From NCBI GenBank assembly GCA_002449765.1, contig DJXN01000002.1:349314-413313 (forward strand): a stretch of 64,000 nucleotides of DNA, in the 5' to 3' direction. The stretch's first letter is position 1. Each line of letters opens with the position of its first letter. Of the stretch, positions 7,558 to 16,424 are shown one piece after another. The translations under genes and the position numbers were made by a program. The notes under the pieces are model-generated. The model searched no databases and was not told where the DNA came from. It worked only from the letters and a program-made list of their open reading frames with translations. This DNA is from Fibrobacter sp. UBA7003. GTDB taxonomy: Bacteria; Fibrobacterota; Fibrobacteria; Fibrobacterales; Fibrobacteraceae.

Positions 7558-8976
7558 ATGCTCAGGCAATTTGCAATCCCTACGATTATCGCCACGCTCC
7601 TTGTAGCCCCTAGCTGGGCCGGGAAGACCTATACCCGCGAAGAAGCCGTCAATACAGCCCTCGAAAACTCCTCCGACGTGAAATCCGCCGAAGAAGACCT
7701 CAAAAGCGCTACTTCCCAGGTGACGGCAGGCTACGGCAACGCCTACCCCTCCATCGACCTGAACGCCACCGTGACCCGTATTTTCGGCCTCGACGATGTC
7801 GAAAAGAGCACCGACCTGACCGATGCCGCCACGCAGATGGCCATGGGAAAGGATGCGGAAGGCCACCCCATGGCAAACGCCTACGACCAGCAGGTCCTCG
7901 GCCCCGCGCTCGACGGGCTCATCTACGGCATGAAATCCCAGGGTTACCGCTGGCAGTCCAGCGTAGGCATCACCGCCACCCAGATTCTTTACGCCGAAGG
8001 CAAGGTTGGCGTCGGGATTGAAATCGCGAAGGCCTACAAGCGCATCAACGAAGTGAAGCTCGAAAACACGAAGGCCCAGGTCCGCTACGACGTGGAAAAC
8101 GCCTTCGACCAGCTCATCTACCTCGATTCCGCCATCAAGATCATGTACGCCTCCAAGGAACTGCTCCAGGAGAACCTGAATTTCGTCGAACAGTCGCTCA
8201 AGAGCGGAATGGCCACCGAACTTGACCTTATCCGCGTGCAGCTCTCGATGGACCAGCTGAACTCCACCATTGCGAGCGCCGAAAAGATGCGCGTCCTCGC
8301 CCGCAACTCGCTCCTCAACACGATGGGCCTCGAATGGGAAACCGACGTGCAGTTCCAGGGCGAACTCCGCGACCCCGCCGCAGGCTACAGCTTCCCCGAC
8401 ACCTCCATGGCGAACGTGAAGAAGCGCCGCAAGGAACTCGTGATGCTCGAGGAAACCGAGAACATGAAAAACCTGAACATCGAAATCGAGCAGGGCGGCT
8501 ACAAGCCGACCGTGGTGCTCCTCGGCGGCATCAAGTATGCAAACAACAAGAACGAATTTTTCGACTGGGACGCCCCCACGTGGGACAAGCTGAACAAGTA
8601 CATCGCGCTGAACGTCTCGATGAACCTCTTCAACGGCATGAAGACCCGCGAAGGCGTGGCCCAGGCCAGGTCGAGCCTCCGCAGCACGCAAATCCAGAAG
8701 GAAACCGCCGAGCGCGGGTTCCGCGTGCAGATCGAGTCGTGCGTGAATACGCTCGAGGATGCGAACAGCCAGATTGAAATCGCAAAGCGCCAGATCGACC
8801 TCGCGCAAAAGAACTACGACCTCACGAACGAAGCCTACAAGCTCGGGCGCGAAACGCAATTGCACGTGCTCAGCGCCGAAAACAGCCTGCGCACCGCAAA
8901 AATAGACTACATGAAGGCCATCGTCGAATGGAACAAGGCCTACAACGCGCTCCTGCAGGCCACCGGAGAATATTAA
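7558..8976 (+). CDS. TolC-family outer-membrane efflux channel
   Basis: The 472-residue product has a signal peptide (residues 1-21, ending PSWA) and the two long helical repeats of the OEP/TolC fold, with Gln/Ala/Leu-rich coiled coils such as LENTKAQVRYDVENAFDQL and a matching second half. Family members form trimeric outer-membrane tunnels for RND pumps. It is the first gene of a three-gene operon (12 nt to the adaptor gene, then the pump). GGAGA lies 6 nt before the ATG. Upstream, TATAAT (7512-7517) and TACATT (7525-7530) are candidate -10 elements. Confidence 0.93.
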   Translation: MLRQFAIPTIIATLLVAPSWAGKTYTREEAVNTALENSSDVKSAEEDLKSATSQVTAGYGNAYPSIDLNATVTRIFGLDDVEKSTDLTDAATQMAMGKDAEGHPMANAYDQQVLGPALDGLIYGMKSQGYRWQSSVGITATQILYAEGKVGVGIEIAKAYKRINEVKLENTKAQVRYDVENAFDQLIYLDSAIKIMYASKELLQENLNFVEQSLKSGMATELDLIRVQLSMDQLNSTIASAEKMRVLARNSLLNTMGLEWETDVQFQGELRDPAAGYSFPDTSMANVKKRRKELVMLEETENMKNLNIEIEQGGYKPTVVLLGGIKYANNKNEFFDWDAPTWDKLNKYIALNVSMNLFNGMKTREGVAQARSSLRSTQIQKETAERGFRVQIESCVNTLEDANSQIEIAKRQIDLAQKNYDLTNEAYKLGRETQLHVLSAENSLRTAKIDYMKAIVEWNKAYNALLQATGEY

Positions 8977-8988
8977 TAGGAAGAAGAT

Positions 8989-10038
8989 ATGAACCAGATT
9001 ACCAAAGCAATCATCACTGCAACCGCATTCTCGCTTCTTCTCACGGGTTGCGACATGTTCAAGAAGAAAGATGAAGGCGCCGAACAGAAGGCCGCCACCA
9101 TCGAACAAATCCAGGCCGAAAAGGGCAAGCCCGCCAAGGTCGTAAAGGCCACCACGGCAGAAATCACCGACGTGCGAAAGTTCAGCGGCACCATCGAAGG
9201 CATGCAGCAGACATACGCACTTTCGAAGATGAGCGATCCGCTTGCCAAGATCCACGTGCAGGTCGGTTCTAGCGTAAAGAAGGACCAGGTTCTTGCCGAG
9301 TACCTTTTCACCGGCGACAACACGCAGTACCAACAGGCGCAAGAACAAATCGCCCTCCTCGAAAAGGCGACCGAACGCATGCGCGAACTGCACGCCAAGG
9401 GCGGCATCAGCCAGCAGGACATGGACACCCAGGAAACGCAGCTCAAGGTTGCGAAGATGAACCTTGAAACCGTCCGCCGCGCATCGAAGATTCTTGCCCC
9501 GGCAGCAGGCGTTGTCACGGAACTGAACTTCAAGGAAGGACAGACTCCCGGACTCGGGGTCTTCTGCACCATCGCAAAACTCGACCAAGTCATCCTCAAG
9601 CTGAACGTCACGAGCAAGGATATCGGATTCTTCAAGAAGGGTGCGACCGCGACCATCGACGTGGGCGGAGAAAAGGTCAAGGGCAAGGTGACACTCATCC
9701 CGCTCGCCGCCAATTCCATGACGCGTTTCTTCCCTGTCGAAGTGACATTCCCGAACAAGAAGAAGCAGCTGTTGCCCGGCATGTATGTGACTGCCGAACT
9801 TGACGCCCGCAACGTGAAGGGAATCATCGTCCCCATCGAGGCAATCGTCTACCGCAACGGCGTAAACACCGTCTGGACCGTTACCGCCGAAGGCAAGGCA
9901 AAGCGCAAGGTCGTGAAACTCGGTGTGCAGACCAAGGGCGATGTCCAGATTCTCGAGGGCCTTGAAGATGGCGACCAGGTCATGGTTGAAGGTCAGTTCC
10001 GCATGAACGATGGCGACAAGGTGCTCATCATCGAATAA
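8989..10038 (+). CDS. RND efflux periplasmic adaptor (membrane fusion) lipoprotein
   Basis: The 349-residue protein has a lipobox (LLTGC, Cys about residue 21), so it is anchored by lipid like AcrA. The order is a barrel-sandwich half, a helical hairpin (about 100-160, with EQIALLEKATERMRELHAKG), the second lipoyl half (APAAGVVTELNFKEGQTPG) and beta-barrel and membrane-proximal domains (PIEAIVYRNGVNTVW). The hairpin is short compared with AcrA. It should bridge the TolC-like channel and the pump encoded on either side. AGGAAGA precedes the ATG. Confidence 0.93.
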   Translation: MNQITKAIITATAFSLLLTGCDMFKKKDEGAEQKAATIEQIQAEKGKPAKVVKATTAEITDVRKFSGTIEGMQQTYALSKMSDPLAKIHVQVGSSVKKDQVLAEYLFTGDNTQYQQAQEQIALLEKATERMRELHAKGGISQQDMDTQETQLKVAKMNLETVRRASKILAPAAGVVTELNFKEGQTPGLGVFCTIAKLDQVILKLNVTSKDIGFFKKGATATIDVGGEKVKGKVTLIPLAANSMTRFFPVEVTFPNKKKQLLPGMYVTAELDARNVKGIIVPIEAIVYRNGVNTVWTVTAEGKAKRKVVKLGVQTKGDVQILEGLEDGDQVMVEGQFRMNDGDKVLIIE

Positions 10039-10056
10039 GGCTACGGAGATTTTTGA

Positions 10057-13000
10057 ATGATTAAGGCGAGTATCTATAAACCGATTACCATGCTCATGGT
10101 CATCTTGACCGTGGTGGTTTTCGGTATCTACACCTACCGCATGATGGTGGTAGACCTGTTGCCGAAATTCGAAGTGCCCGTGGTAACGGCGGTCATCGTC
10201 TATTCGGGCGCAAACCCCGAAGAAATCGAGACAACCGTCATCAAGCCTGTCGAAGACGCCGTCGAACTCGTTGACGGTATCGACTACGTGCAGGCAATAT
10301 GCATGGAGAACTACGGCATCCTCATTGCCATGTTCAACATGGGAACGAACGTGGACGTGGCAGCAAACGACGTGCGCGCGAAAATCGAGCAGACGGCGGC
10401 AACCTTCCCCGATGCCGTCGAAGCGCCGATTATTTCGAAACTAGACATCAACGCCCAGGCAATCATGAGCTTCTCCTTCACCGGCCCGGTCAGTTCGACC
10501 GAACTGCGTAAGAAGGCCGAAGACGAGATCGAGCCCCTGCTTACTTCTGTTTCCGGTGTTGCAAGCGTGGATATTTTCGGTGGCACAACCCGCGAAATCT
10601 CCATCGAACTCGACAAGGAAATGCTCAAGTCTCGCGGCGTAGACATATCGACCATCATGGGTGTCTTCCAGGCGTCGAACATCAACTACCCCGTCGGTGA
10701 AGTTCGCGGCAGCCGCAAGAACACCTCCGTGCGTACCGCAGGCAAATTCGAGAACCTGGACCAGATGCGCGACATGGATATCCCGACTGCAACAGGCGTC
10801 ATCAAGCTCGGCGAAATCGCGAAGGTCAAGGACACCGTCAAGACAGTCACCTCCGCATCGCGCTACAACGGCATCAACTCCGTCTCGCTCGACATCAAGA
10901 AGCGTTCTGATGCTAACGTGGTCGACGTCGCCAAGGGTACACTCGCCCGCGTGGAACAGATCAACAGTACGCTTCCCGAAGGTTTCAAAATTCACCTGAT
11001 TTACGACAAGTCCGAAGCAATTCAGGAATCCGTAGACAACGTTATCCAGAACATCCTCCTTGCCATCGTGCTTACGTCGGTGCTCCTGCTCCTCTTCCTG
11101 GGCAAGCTTTCCACCACGCTTATCGCAGCTCTCACGATGCCGATTTCCGTCATCGGTGCGTTCACGTTCATGTACTTCGCCGACTTCGGCATCAACATGA
11201 TGTCTCTCATGGCGCTATCTTCGGCGGTGGGCTTGTTGGTCACTAACTCCATCGTGGTGCTCGAGAATATCAACTCCAAGTTGCAGGATGGCCTCGATCC
11301 CAAGGAAGCGGCCTACAAGGGCACAAGCGAAATCATGGTCGCCATCATGGCATCGACCCTCACCAACGTGTGCGTGTTCGTGCCTATCGCGTTCATGAAG
11401 TCCATCGTAGGCATTTTCTTCAAGACCTACGGTATGACCATGGTGTTTGCGACAGTCGTGTCGCTGTTGGTGACGTTCACGCTCACCCCGCTCATGGCGG
11501 CCTACCTGTTCAAGGGCAAAAAGAAAGACGAGAACGGCAACATTATCGACGAAAAGCCCGGAATAGTGGAACGCCTCACGAGCTTCTTCCCGTGGGTCCT
11601 CAACGGCATCCGCTTTGTCTACCTAAAGACTCTCGGCTTTTGCCTTTCCGTGCCAGGGTTTTTCGCGCAGCTGCTCGGCATGGGCGCACTGCTTGCATTC
11701 GTCGCCTTCATGGGATTCAACTTCCTCTCCGTCGAACTCATGCCCAAGCAGGATCAGGGTCAAATCCTCATTTCCGTCGAAATGCCTATCGGTACGAACA
11801 TCGAAACTACGGATAGCGTAACGAAGATTATCGAAAGCCGCATCAAGGACATTCCCGATATGGAGCGCTACAACGCTACCGTCGGTGGTGAAAACGGCTT
11901 TACGGGCACGAACACCTCCAAAATTCGTCTGAAACTGTTCAAGCGCGGCGAAGGCCGTGACCGCAGTTCCGAAGACATTGTCGACTCGTTGCGCCCCTAC
12001 CTCGCCGACATTCCCGACGCATACATCTCTATCAAGATGGCCTCTGTCACCGAAATGAGCAACGGCCAGGGTGGAGACGTCGTGCTCGAAGTGAACAGTC
12101 TCGTTGTCGATTCCGCCCTCAAGGCTGCAGAAATCCTCATGGACAAGATTCAGGACATTCCCGGCGTCGTCGACGTAAAGCTGAGCTACGAAGCCGGCAA
12201 GCCCGAAATCAAGCTTGTTCCCAACCGCCAGGCGCTCGCCGACTACGGAGTCGCCCTGCAGTCCGTGGCTGTCATGAACTACATCGCTGTAAGCGGCCTT
12301 GAAACCAGCACCTACACCGAAGACGGTGAAGAATACAAGGTGTTTGTCCGCATGGAAGAGAAAGACCGCAAGGATCACGCCGATATTGAAGACCTGCCGA
12401 TGCTCACGCCCAAGGGTTTTGTCCCGGCAAGCACGCTGTTCGACATTGTCGACGGCGCAGGCCCGACCAAGATCGAGCGCAAGCGCAAACACAACCATGT
12501 AGACGTCTACATGAACCTTCTCCCCGGCCACACGACCGGCGAAATCATGGACTCGATTAAGGTTATCACTGACTCCATGAAGGATGAGGTGCCCGACGGC
12601 ATCACGTTCAGTTTCGGTGGAAACGCCGACATGCAGAACGACATGGTGGAAGAATTCATCGCGGCTATCCTCATGGCCATTCTCCTCACCTACATCTTGC
12701 TGGTGGCCCTGCTCGAAAGCTTCTTGCAGCCCTTCATCATCATGTTCACTATCCCGATGGGCGCCATTGGCGTTATCCTCGCGCTCGTGTTTACGAACAC
12801 CTCGCTCTCGATGGTTTCCCTCATGGCAATCGTGATGCTTATCGGTGTGGTGGTGAACAACGCCATCTTGCTACTCGACGAAGCGAACCGACTGCTCCGA
12901 AGCGGAGCCATGGGCAGGCGCAGCGCCATGCTGACGGCCGCAAAAGAAAAATTCCAGGCCATCGTACTTGCGACATTCGCATCCATAGTGGCCCAGATGC

Positions 13001-13203
13001 CGCTTGCTCTCGCCATCGGTGGTGACGTTGCGAAGATGAACCAGCCCATGGGTATCGCATGCGTGGGCGGCCTCGCCGTGTCCGCGTTCCTCACGATGTA
13101 CCTCATTCCGACAGCATTCTGGCTCCCGAACGCCTTGTTCCACAAGGTCAAGAAGGGCGTGAAGAAGGTTAAGAACAAGATGAACAGGCACGCGAAGGCA
13201 TAA
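10057..13203 (+). CDS. RND-family inner-membrane efflux transporter (AcrB/HAE1-like)
   Basis: The 1048-residue protein has full RND architecture: an N-terminal membrane helix, a large periplasmic loop, six helices, a second loop and six more helices. The opening (SIYKPITMLMVILTVVVFG) and the porter domains (YSGANPEEIETTVIKPVE) match hydrophobe/amphiphile exporters. An odd point is visible. Where AcrB has the proton-relay pair D407-D408 (GLLVDDAI), this protein reads GLLVTNSI (T396-N397). Where AcrB has K940 the protein has N934 (GVVVNNAI). The gene is otherwise complete, so energy coupling must use other residues or belong to a variant subfamily. The substrate cannot be told. An intrinsic terminator follows. 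Confidence 0.93.
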   Translation: MIKASIYKPITMLMVILTVVVFGIYTYRMMVVDLLPKFEVPVVTAVIVYSGANPEEIETTVIKPVEDAVELVDGIDYVQAICMENYGILIAMFNMGTNVDVAANDVRAKIEQTAATFPDAVEAPIISKLDINAQAIMSFSFTGPVSSTELRKKAEDEIEPLLTSVSGVASVDIFGGTTREISIELDKEMLKSRGVDISTIMGVFQASNINYPVGEVRGSRKNTSVRTAGKFENLDQMRDMDIPTATGVIKLGEIAKVKDTVKTVTSASRYNGINSVSLDIKKRSDANVVDVAKGTLARVEQINSTLPEGFKIHLIYDKSEAIQESVDNVIQNILLAIVLTSVLLLLFLGKLSTTLIAALTMPISVIGAFTFMYFADFGINMMSLMALSSAVGLLVTNSIVVLENINSKLQDGLDPKEAAYKGTSEIMVAIMASTLTNVCVFVPIAFMKSIVGIFFKTYGMTMVFATVVSLLVTFTLTPLMAAYLFKGKKKDENGNIIDEKPGIVERLTSFFPWVLNGIRFVYLKTLGFCLSVPGFFAQLLGMGALLAFVAFMGFNFLSVELMPKQDQGQILISVEMPIGTNIETTDSVTKIIESRIKDIPDMERYNATVGGENGFTGTNTSKIRLKLFKRGEGRDRSSEDIVDSLRPYLADIPDAYISIKMASVTEMSNGQGGDVVLEVNSLVVDSALKAAEILMDKIQDIPGVVDVKLSYEAGKPEIKLVPNRQALADYGVALQSVAVMNYIAVSGLETSTYTEDGEEYKVFVRMEEKDRKDHADIEDLPMLTPKGFVPASTLFDIVDGAGPTKIERKRKHNHVDVYMNLLPGHTTGEIMDSIKVITDSMKDEVPDGITFSFGGNADMQNDMVEEFIAAILMAILLTYILLVALLESFLQPFIIMFTIPMGAIGVILALVFTNTSLSMVSLMAIVMLIGVVVNNAILLLDEANRLLRSGAMGRRSAMLTAAKEKFQAIVLATFASIVAQMPLALAIGGDVAKMNQPMGIACVGGLAVSAFLTMYLIPTAFWLPNALFHKVKKGVKKVKNKMNRHAKA

Positions 13204-13226
13204 GCCCGCACAAGCAATGTTTCAGG

Positions 13227-13254
13227 AATCCCGCCAAACCGGCGGGATTTTTTT
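13227..13254 (+). terminator. Intrinsic terminator of the RND efflux operon
   Basis: AATCCCGCC (13227-13235) pairs with GGCGGGATT (13241-13249) around AAACC, followed by a T-run. It lies 24 nt after the pump stop codon. Confidence 0.93.
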
Positions 13255-13279
13255 ATGGTCTGCAAACCCGCCTTTTTTG

Positions 13280-13285
13280 TATATT
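13280..13285 (+). promoter_or_regulatory. TATATT box 7 nt before the PilB-like gene
   Basis: TTTTTTGTATATT is followed by GCGGGGC and the ATG at 13293. Both the T-tract and the 7-nt gap match the dnaX promoter. GGGG in the gap is very close to the ATG for a Shine-Dalgarno. Confidence 0.42.
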
Positions 13286-13292
13286 GCGGGGC

Positions 13293-14522
13293 ATGACCGA
13301 AAATATTTACTGGGGAGAGGCACGCGAAGGCCATATCTTGCGCGTAGCCGTTCCCGACATTTACAATGAGTTCTCGCTCGAACGCATTCGGGTGGAATCA
13401 GGTTGCAGGCTAGAACCCGAGCAGCACACCGAAACAGAAATCCAGCAGATGATCCGAGCTGCCGCGGTTAAGGATGTCGGCGACACCCTTGCAGGGCTAG
13501 AAGCAGCACCTCCGCCAAGCGGCAAGGCTCATTCCTGGGAATCAGAGCCCATCATCAACCTCGCAGACTCGCTTCTGGAAGCAGCCCTTGAACGAGGCGC
13601 CACGGACATCCATCTAGAACCCTGCAAAGAAGGCATGAGAATCAGATTTCGACGCGACGGGATGCTCGAAATCTACCGCACCCTGCCCGAGTGGATTTGC
13701 GACCCGCTACTGATCCGTTTCAAGCTGCTCGCCGACGTAGACATTACCGAAAAACGCCTGCCCCACGACGGTTCGTTCCATTTTCAGGGATGCCACGAAT
13801 CGAACGTGCGGTTGAGTACGCTTCCGACACACCGGGGCGAGAAATGCGTCCTGAGGCTGCTTCCTGCGCATGATGGCGGAACCGGGCTCGTCGCCCTCGG
13901 ATTCCATGAAGCCACCCTGAGGCAACTGAGAAACATCTTCGCCAAGCCACAGGGACTTTTCCTCGTTACGGGGCCCACGGGCAGCGGAAAGACGACAACG
14001 CTCTATGCCGGGCTTCGCGAGATCATCAAGCGAAAGGTAAACGTGACAACCATCGAGGATCCGGTGGAATATCCGCTCGACGGAGCGAACCAGGTCCAGG
14101 TGAACGAAAAATGTGGGCTCACCTTCGCGGCTGCATTGCGTTCGATTCTACGCCAGGACCCTGACGTAATCCTCGTGGGCGAAATCCGCGACGAGGAAAC
14201 CGCCCGCATAGCCGTAAGGGCGGCAGAAACGGGCCACCTCGTACTTTCCACACTCCATACGAACAGCGCAAAAGCGGCAAGGGACAGGCTTTTGGATTTG
14301 GGAATTTCGGCAAACGTTCTCGAAGACGTGCTCCTCGGTGTTGCCGCTCAAAGATTGTTGCGGAAGAAAACAGGTTCAGGCGGTTACCGGGGGCGAATCG
14401 CCGCCACCGAAATCCTGAAACCAGACGGCAGCTACGTCGAAGGAAACATCCGCGAATACGCAGAATCACTCGTTCATTCTGGAATCACGGACCTAGACGA
14501 AGTCAACCGCGTACTGGCATGA
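13293..14522 (+). CDS. PilB/GspE-type secretion or pilus assembly ATPase, short form
   Basis: The 409-residue product is a hexameric-ATPase family member that powers type IV pilus or type II secretion assembly. It has the N2 domain start (EPIINLADSLLEAALERGAT, then DIHLEP), Walker A GPTGSGKTT (227-235), the Asp box and a Walker B region around DPDVILVGEIRDEETA (about 289-304). It is shorter than usual: the N-terminal MshEN-type domain is largely missing. The tetracysteine zinc loop normally found before the GYRGRIA block is replaced by LLRKKTGSGG. The start is the ATG at 13293; a TTG at 13284 is less likely. It ends exactly where the convergent transglycosylase gene ends. pilM- and pilN/O-like genes lie elsewhere in the window. 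Confidence 0.88.
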   Translation: MTENIYWGEAREGHILRVAVPDIYNEFSLERIRVESGCRLEPEQHTETEIQQMIRAAAVKDVGDTLAGLEAAPPPSGKAHSWESEPIINLADSLLEAALERGATDIHLEPCKEGMRIRFRRDGMLEIYRTLPEWICDPLLIRFKLLADVDITEKRLPHDGSFHFQGCHESNVRLSTLPTHRGEKCVLRLLPAHDGGTGLVALGFHEATLRQLRNIFAKPQGLFLVTGPTGSGKTTTLYAGLREIIKRKVNVTTIEDPVEYPLDGANQVQVNEKCGLTFAAALRSILRQDPDVILVGEIRDEETARIAVRAAETGHLVLSTLHTNSAKAARDRLLDLGISANVLEDVLLGVAAQRLLRKKTGSGGYRGRIAATEILKPDGSYVEGNIREYAESLVHSGITDLDEVNRVLA

Positions 14523-15242
14523 TTACTGTGGTTTTTCCAGATGGAACTTGATATTGCGCCGGCGGTTACGCATAAATTCAGAATCTTCGTCCGGCATGTG
14601 GTTCCCCGGACTCGCTAGCATCGCGGCCAGGTTTATTGCCTGCTGCATGTCGAGTTCAGAGCAATGGATTCCATAATAGACTTCGCTCGCCGCCTCGCAT
14701 CCAAAAATGGTCTTGCCCCACTGGGCATAGTTCAAGTATAATTCGAGGATTCGGTCTTTACCCAATTTCCATTCCATCACCACCGCATAGCCCAATTCCT
14801 TCGCCTTGCGTTCCCAAGTGCGTTCGCCCGTCAAGAAAAGGTTTTTCGCCAGCTGCTGCGTGATTGTCGAACCGCCATAAAGGATTTTACCGGCAGACAC
14901 GTTCGCATCCATCGCCCACGCGATGCTTTTCACATCAAAACCTGGATGATAATAGAATCCCGGATCCTCGGCAGCAATCGCCGCCCTCTGGAGGTTGCGA
15001 CTAATGGAATCCAGCGGCACGTAACGATGTTTCATCTGCACCTTCGGATTGGAATCCAGCAAGTCCTGCATAAAGCGGCTCATGGCCGGAGGTTCCTCTT
15101 TCATCGAGCCGATATCGTTAATAGGATCAAAGATAATCGAGTGTGCCTTAATGATAAAGATTGTCCCCACAATTGAGAACAGCACTGAATAAATCAGCAA
15201 GGCCACCAAGAGAATCTGGCCTACAATCGCAAATTTTTTCAT
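14523..15242 (-). CDS. Monofunctional peptidoglycan glycosyltransferase (GT51)
   Basis: The 239-residue protein has one N-terminal membrane helix (about 4-30) followed by a GT51 domain. Diagnostic blocks are AAEDPGFYYHPGFD (catalytic Glu in the AEDxxFxxHxG motif), GGSTITQQLAKNLFL and RKAKELGYAVVMEWKLGKD, ending with ELYLNYAQWG. It polymerises lipid II glycan strands at the inner membrane and has no transpeptidase domain. The start at 15242 is preferred because the preceding gene ends at 15250 and GGAAAA lies upstream. A longer form would overlap that gene. It abuts the PilB-like gene end to end. Confidence 0.92.
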   Translation of the reverse strand: MKKFAIVGQILLVALLIYSVLFSIVGTIFIIKAHSIIFDPINDIGSMKEEPPAMSRFMQDLLDSNPKVQMKHRYVPLDSISRNLQRAAIAAEDPGFYYHPGFDVKSIAWAMDANVSAGKILYGGSTITQQLAKNLFLTGERTWERKAKELGYAVVMEWKLGKDRILELYLNYAQWGKTIFGCEAASEVYYGIHCSELDMQQAINLAAMLASPGNHMPDEDSEFMRNRRRNIKFHLEKPQ

Positions 15243-15249
15243 AATCGTA

Positions 15250-16374
15250 TTACTTTTTTCCTCCAAACCAATCATTGACATCTTCGCCTTCCTTGATATT
15301 TGAGGAAAGCCCCTCCAAACCATCTCCTAAAATAATGGTTCGGACGCCAGCATTACCAAAAACACCCTGAAGGTATTCCATCCCCTTGCGCCCAGCCTCG
15401 TCGTGGTCTAGGCAAAGCACGATATTCTTGTTCTTGAAAAGCGGGAGCCATTCAATCTTGAAGCTGCGAACGCCCGGGATTCCAACCGCCTCGATATTCT
15501 GTTGCAAGAATGTGAGCGTATCGACAACCCCCTCGCACAGGTAAATCCATCCCGTCTTTTGGTTCAGTGCAGATAAATTATACGGGAACGGAACCGACCC
15601 CTTCAGGTGGAGTTCCTTGGGTTCGACGGTTCTATCGATGGCTCGCGCCTGAAAATGGAACGCGCGATTCTGCGTATCGAGATACGGGAATATCAGCGGA
15701 TGCTTGTAATAACGCAAGTTTCCCCGGTCATTGAAGAGTCCAACGTAGCGAAGGACGTCCATGCTGAAGGATTCCCTCAAATGCCGGTTCAGGCTATCGT
15801 AATCCGTAATGCAGCGAAGCAGCATCCGATCCCAAACAGGCTTGTAGATCCTTCGTTTTGAAAGGTAGGCTGCAGCAGGAGTTCCGTCTATGGGCGAAAG
15901 CATCTTCAAGAAAGAAAGCACGACTTTCTTTCGTTCTTCGTCAGGAATGAGCGCCTTAGGTTCTTCCGACAAAATTTCACGTTCGGGGGGAGCAACGACC
16001 TCGCGGTGTTCATCACGCGAAATCACCGGTTGAAGCGTCGACGACGAAACGGCGGGCGAAGTCGGTACGGCACGCTTGCCTCCCGCAACCAGGAACGGGA
16101 ACATATCCTTGAGCAGGTTCAAGGCCTCCGGAAACGAGCATCCGCGATACTGCTGCACCAGCGAAAACACATCGCCACGGACATCGTCGCAGACCCAGCA
16201 GCGAAACATTCCGCGTTCTTCCGATATAGAGACCGACGGCGTGCGGTCGCCATGGACATGGCGCTGCGGATAGAAGCACTTGAACTTTCCACGTTCGACC
16301 TTGATTCCCAGAGCCTGGGCCACCGCGGTGATGGAAAGCGAAGCCTTGAATTGTTTCAGTTCGTCGTCGGTCAT
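15250..16374 (-). CDS. Short primase-like protein (CHC2 zinc finger plus TOPRIM)
   Basis: The 374-residue protein combines a CHC2-type zinc finger (C33, H39 or H41, C59, C62, with TPSVSI and RGDVF as in DnaG) and a TOPRIM core (CEGVVDTL carrying the catalytic Glu, then LCLDHDEAGRKG with the DxD pair). The region from 100 to 145 is a low-complexity linker. It is much shorter than a standard DnaG (~600 residues) and lacks the C-terminal helicase-binding domain. The spacing C-x5-H in the finger is also unusual. It is probably a specialised or mobile-element-type primase, with the true dnaG outside the window. It is divergent from murB with a 50-nt gap and just upstream of the transglycosylase gene. 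Confidence 0.85.
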   Translation of the reverse strand: MTDDELKQFKASLSITAVAQALGIKVERGKFKCFYPQRHVHGDRTPSVSISEERGMFRCWVCDDVRGDVFSLVQQYRGCSFPEALNLLKDMFPFLVAGGKRAVPTSPAVSSSTLQPVISRDEHREVVAPPEREILSEEPKALIPDEERKKVVLSFLKMLSPIDGTPAAAYLSKRRIYKPVWDRMLLRCITDYDSLNRHLRESFSMDVLRYVGLFNDRGNLRYYKHPLIFPYLDTQNRAFHFQARAIDRTVEPKELHLKGSVPFPYNLSALNQKTGWIYLCEGVVDTLTFLQQNIEAVGIPGVRSFKIEWLPLFKNKNIVLCLDHDEAGRKGMEYLQGVFGNAGVRTIILGDGLEGLSSNIKEGEDVNDWFGGKK

Positions 16375-16412
16375 TTCGAATGAAATAATAGGAAAAATGT
16401 TTGAAGCTAAGC

Positions 16413-16418
16413 TATATT
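16413..16418 (+). promoter_or_regulatory. TATATT box 6 nt before murB
   Basis: GCTATATTTTGACT precedes the ATG at 16425 with no Shine-Dalgarno. On the other strand of the same 50-nt gap, TATTAT lies 10 nt before the primase-like start, so both divergent genes fit the same close -10 pattern. Confidence 0.42.
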
Positions 16419-16424
16419 TTGACT

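Noticed and set aside
7480..9588. 702-codon open frame on the minus strand opposite the TolC-like and adaptor genes
   Set aside because: It reads as a mirror of GC-rich codons, is rich in Leu, Val, His and Phe without any domain, and is covered by two clear genes on the other strand.
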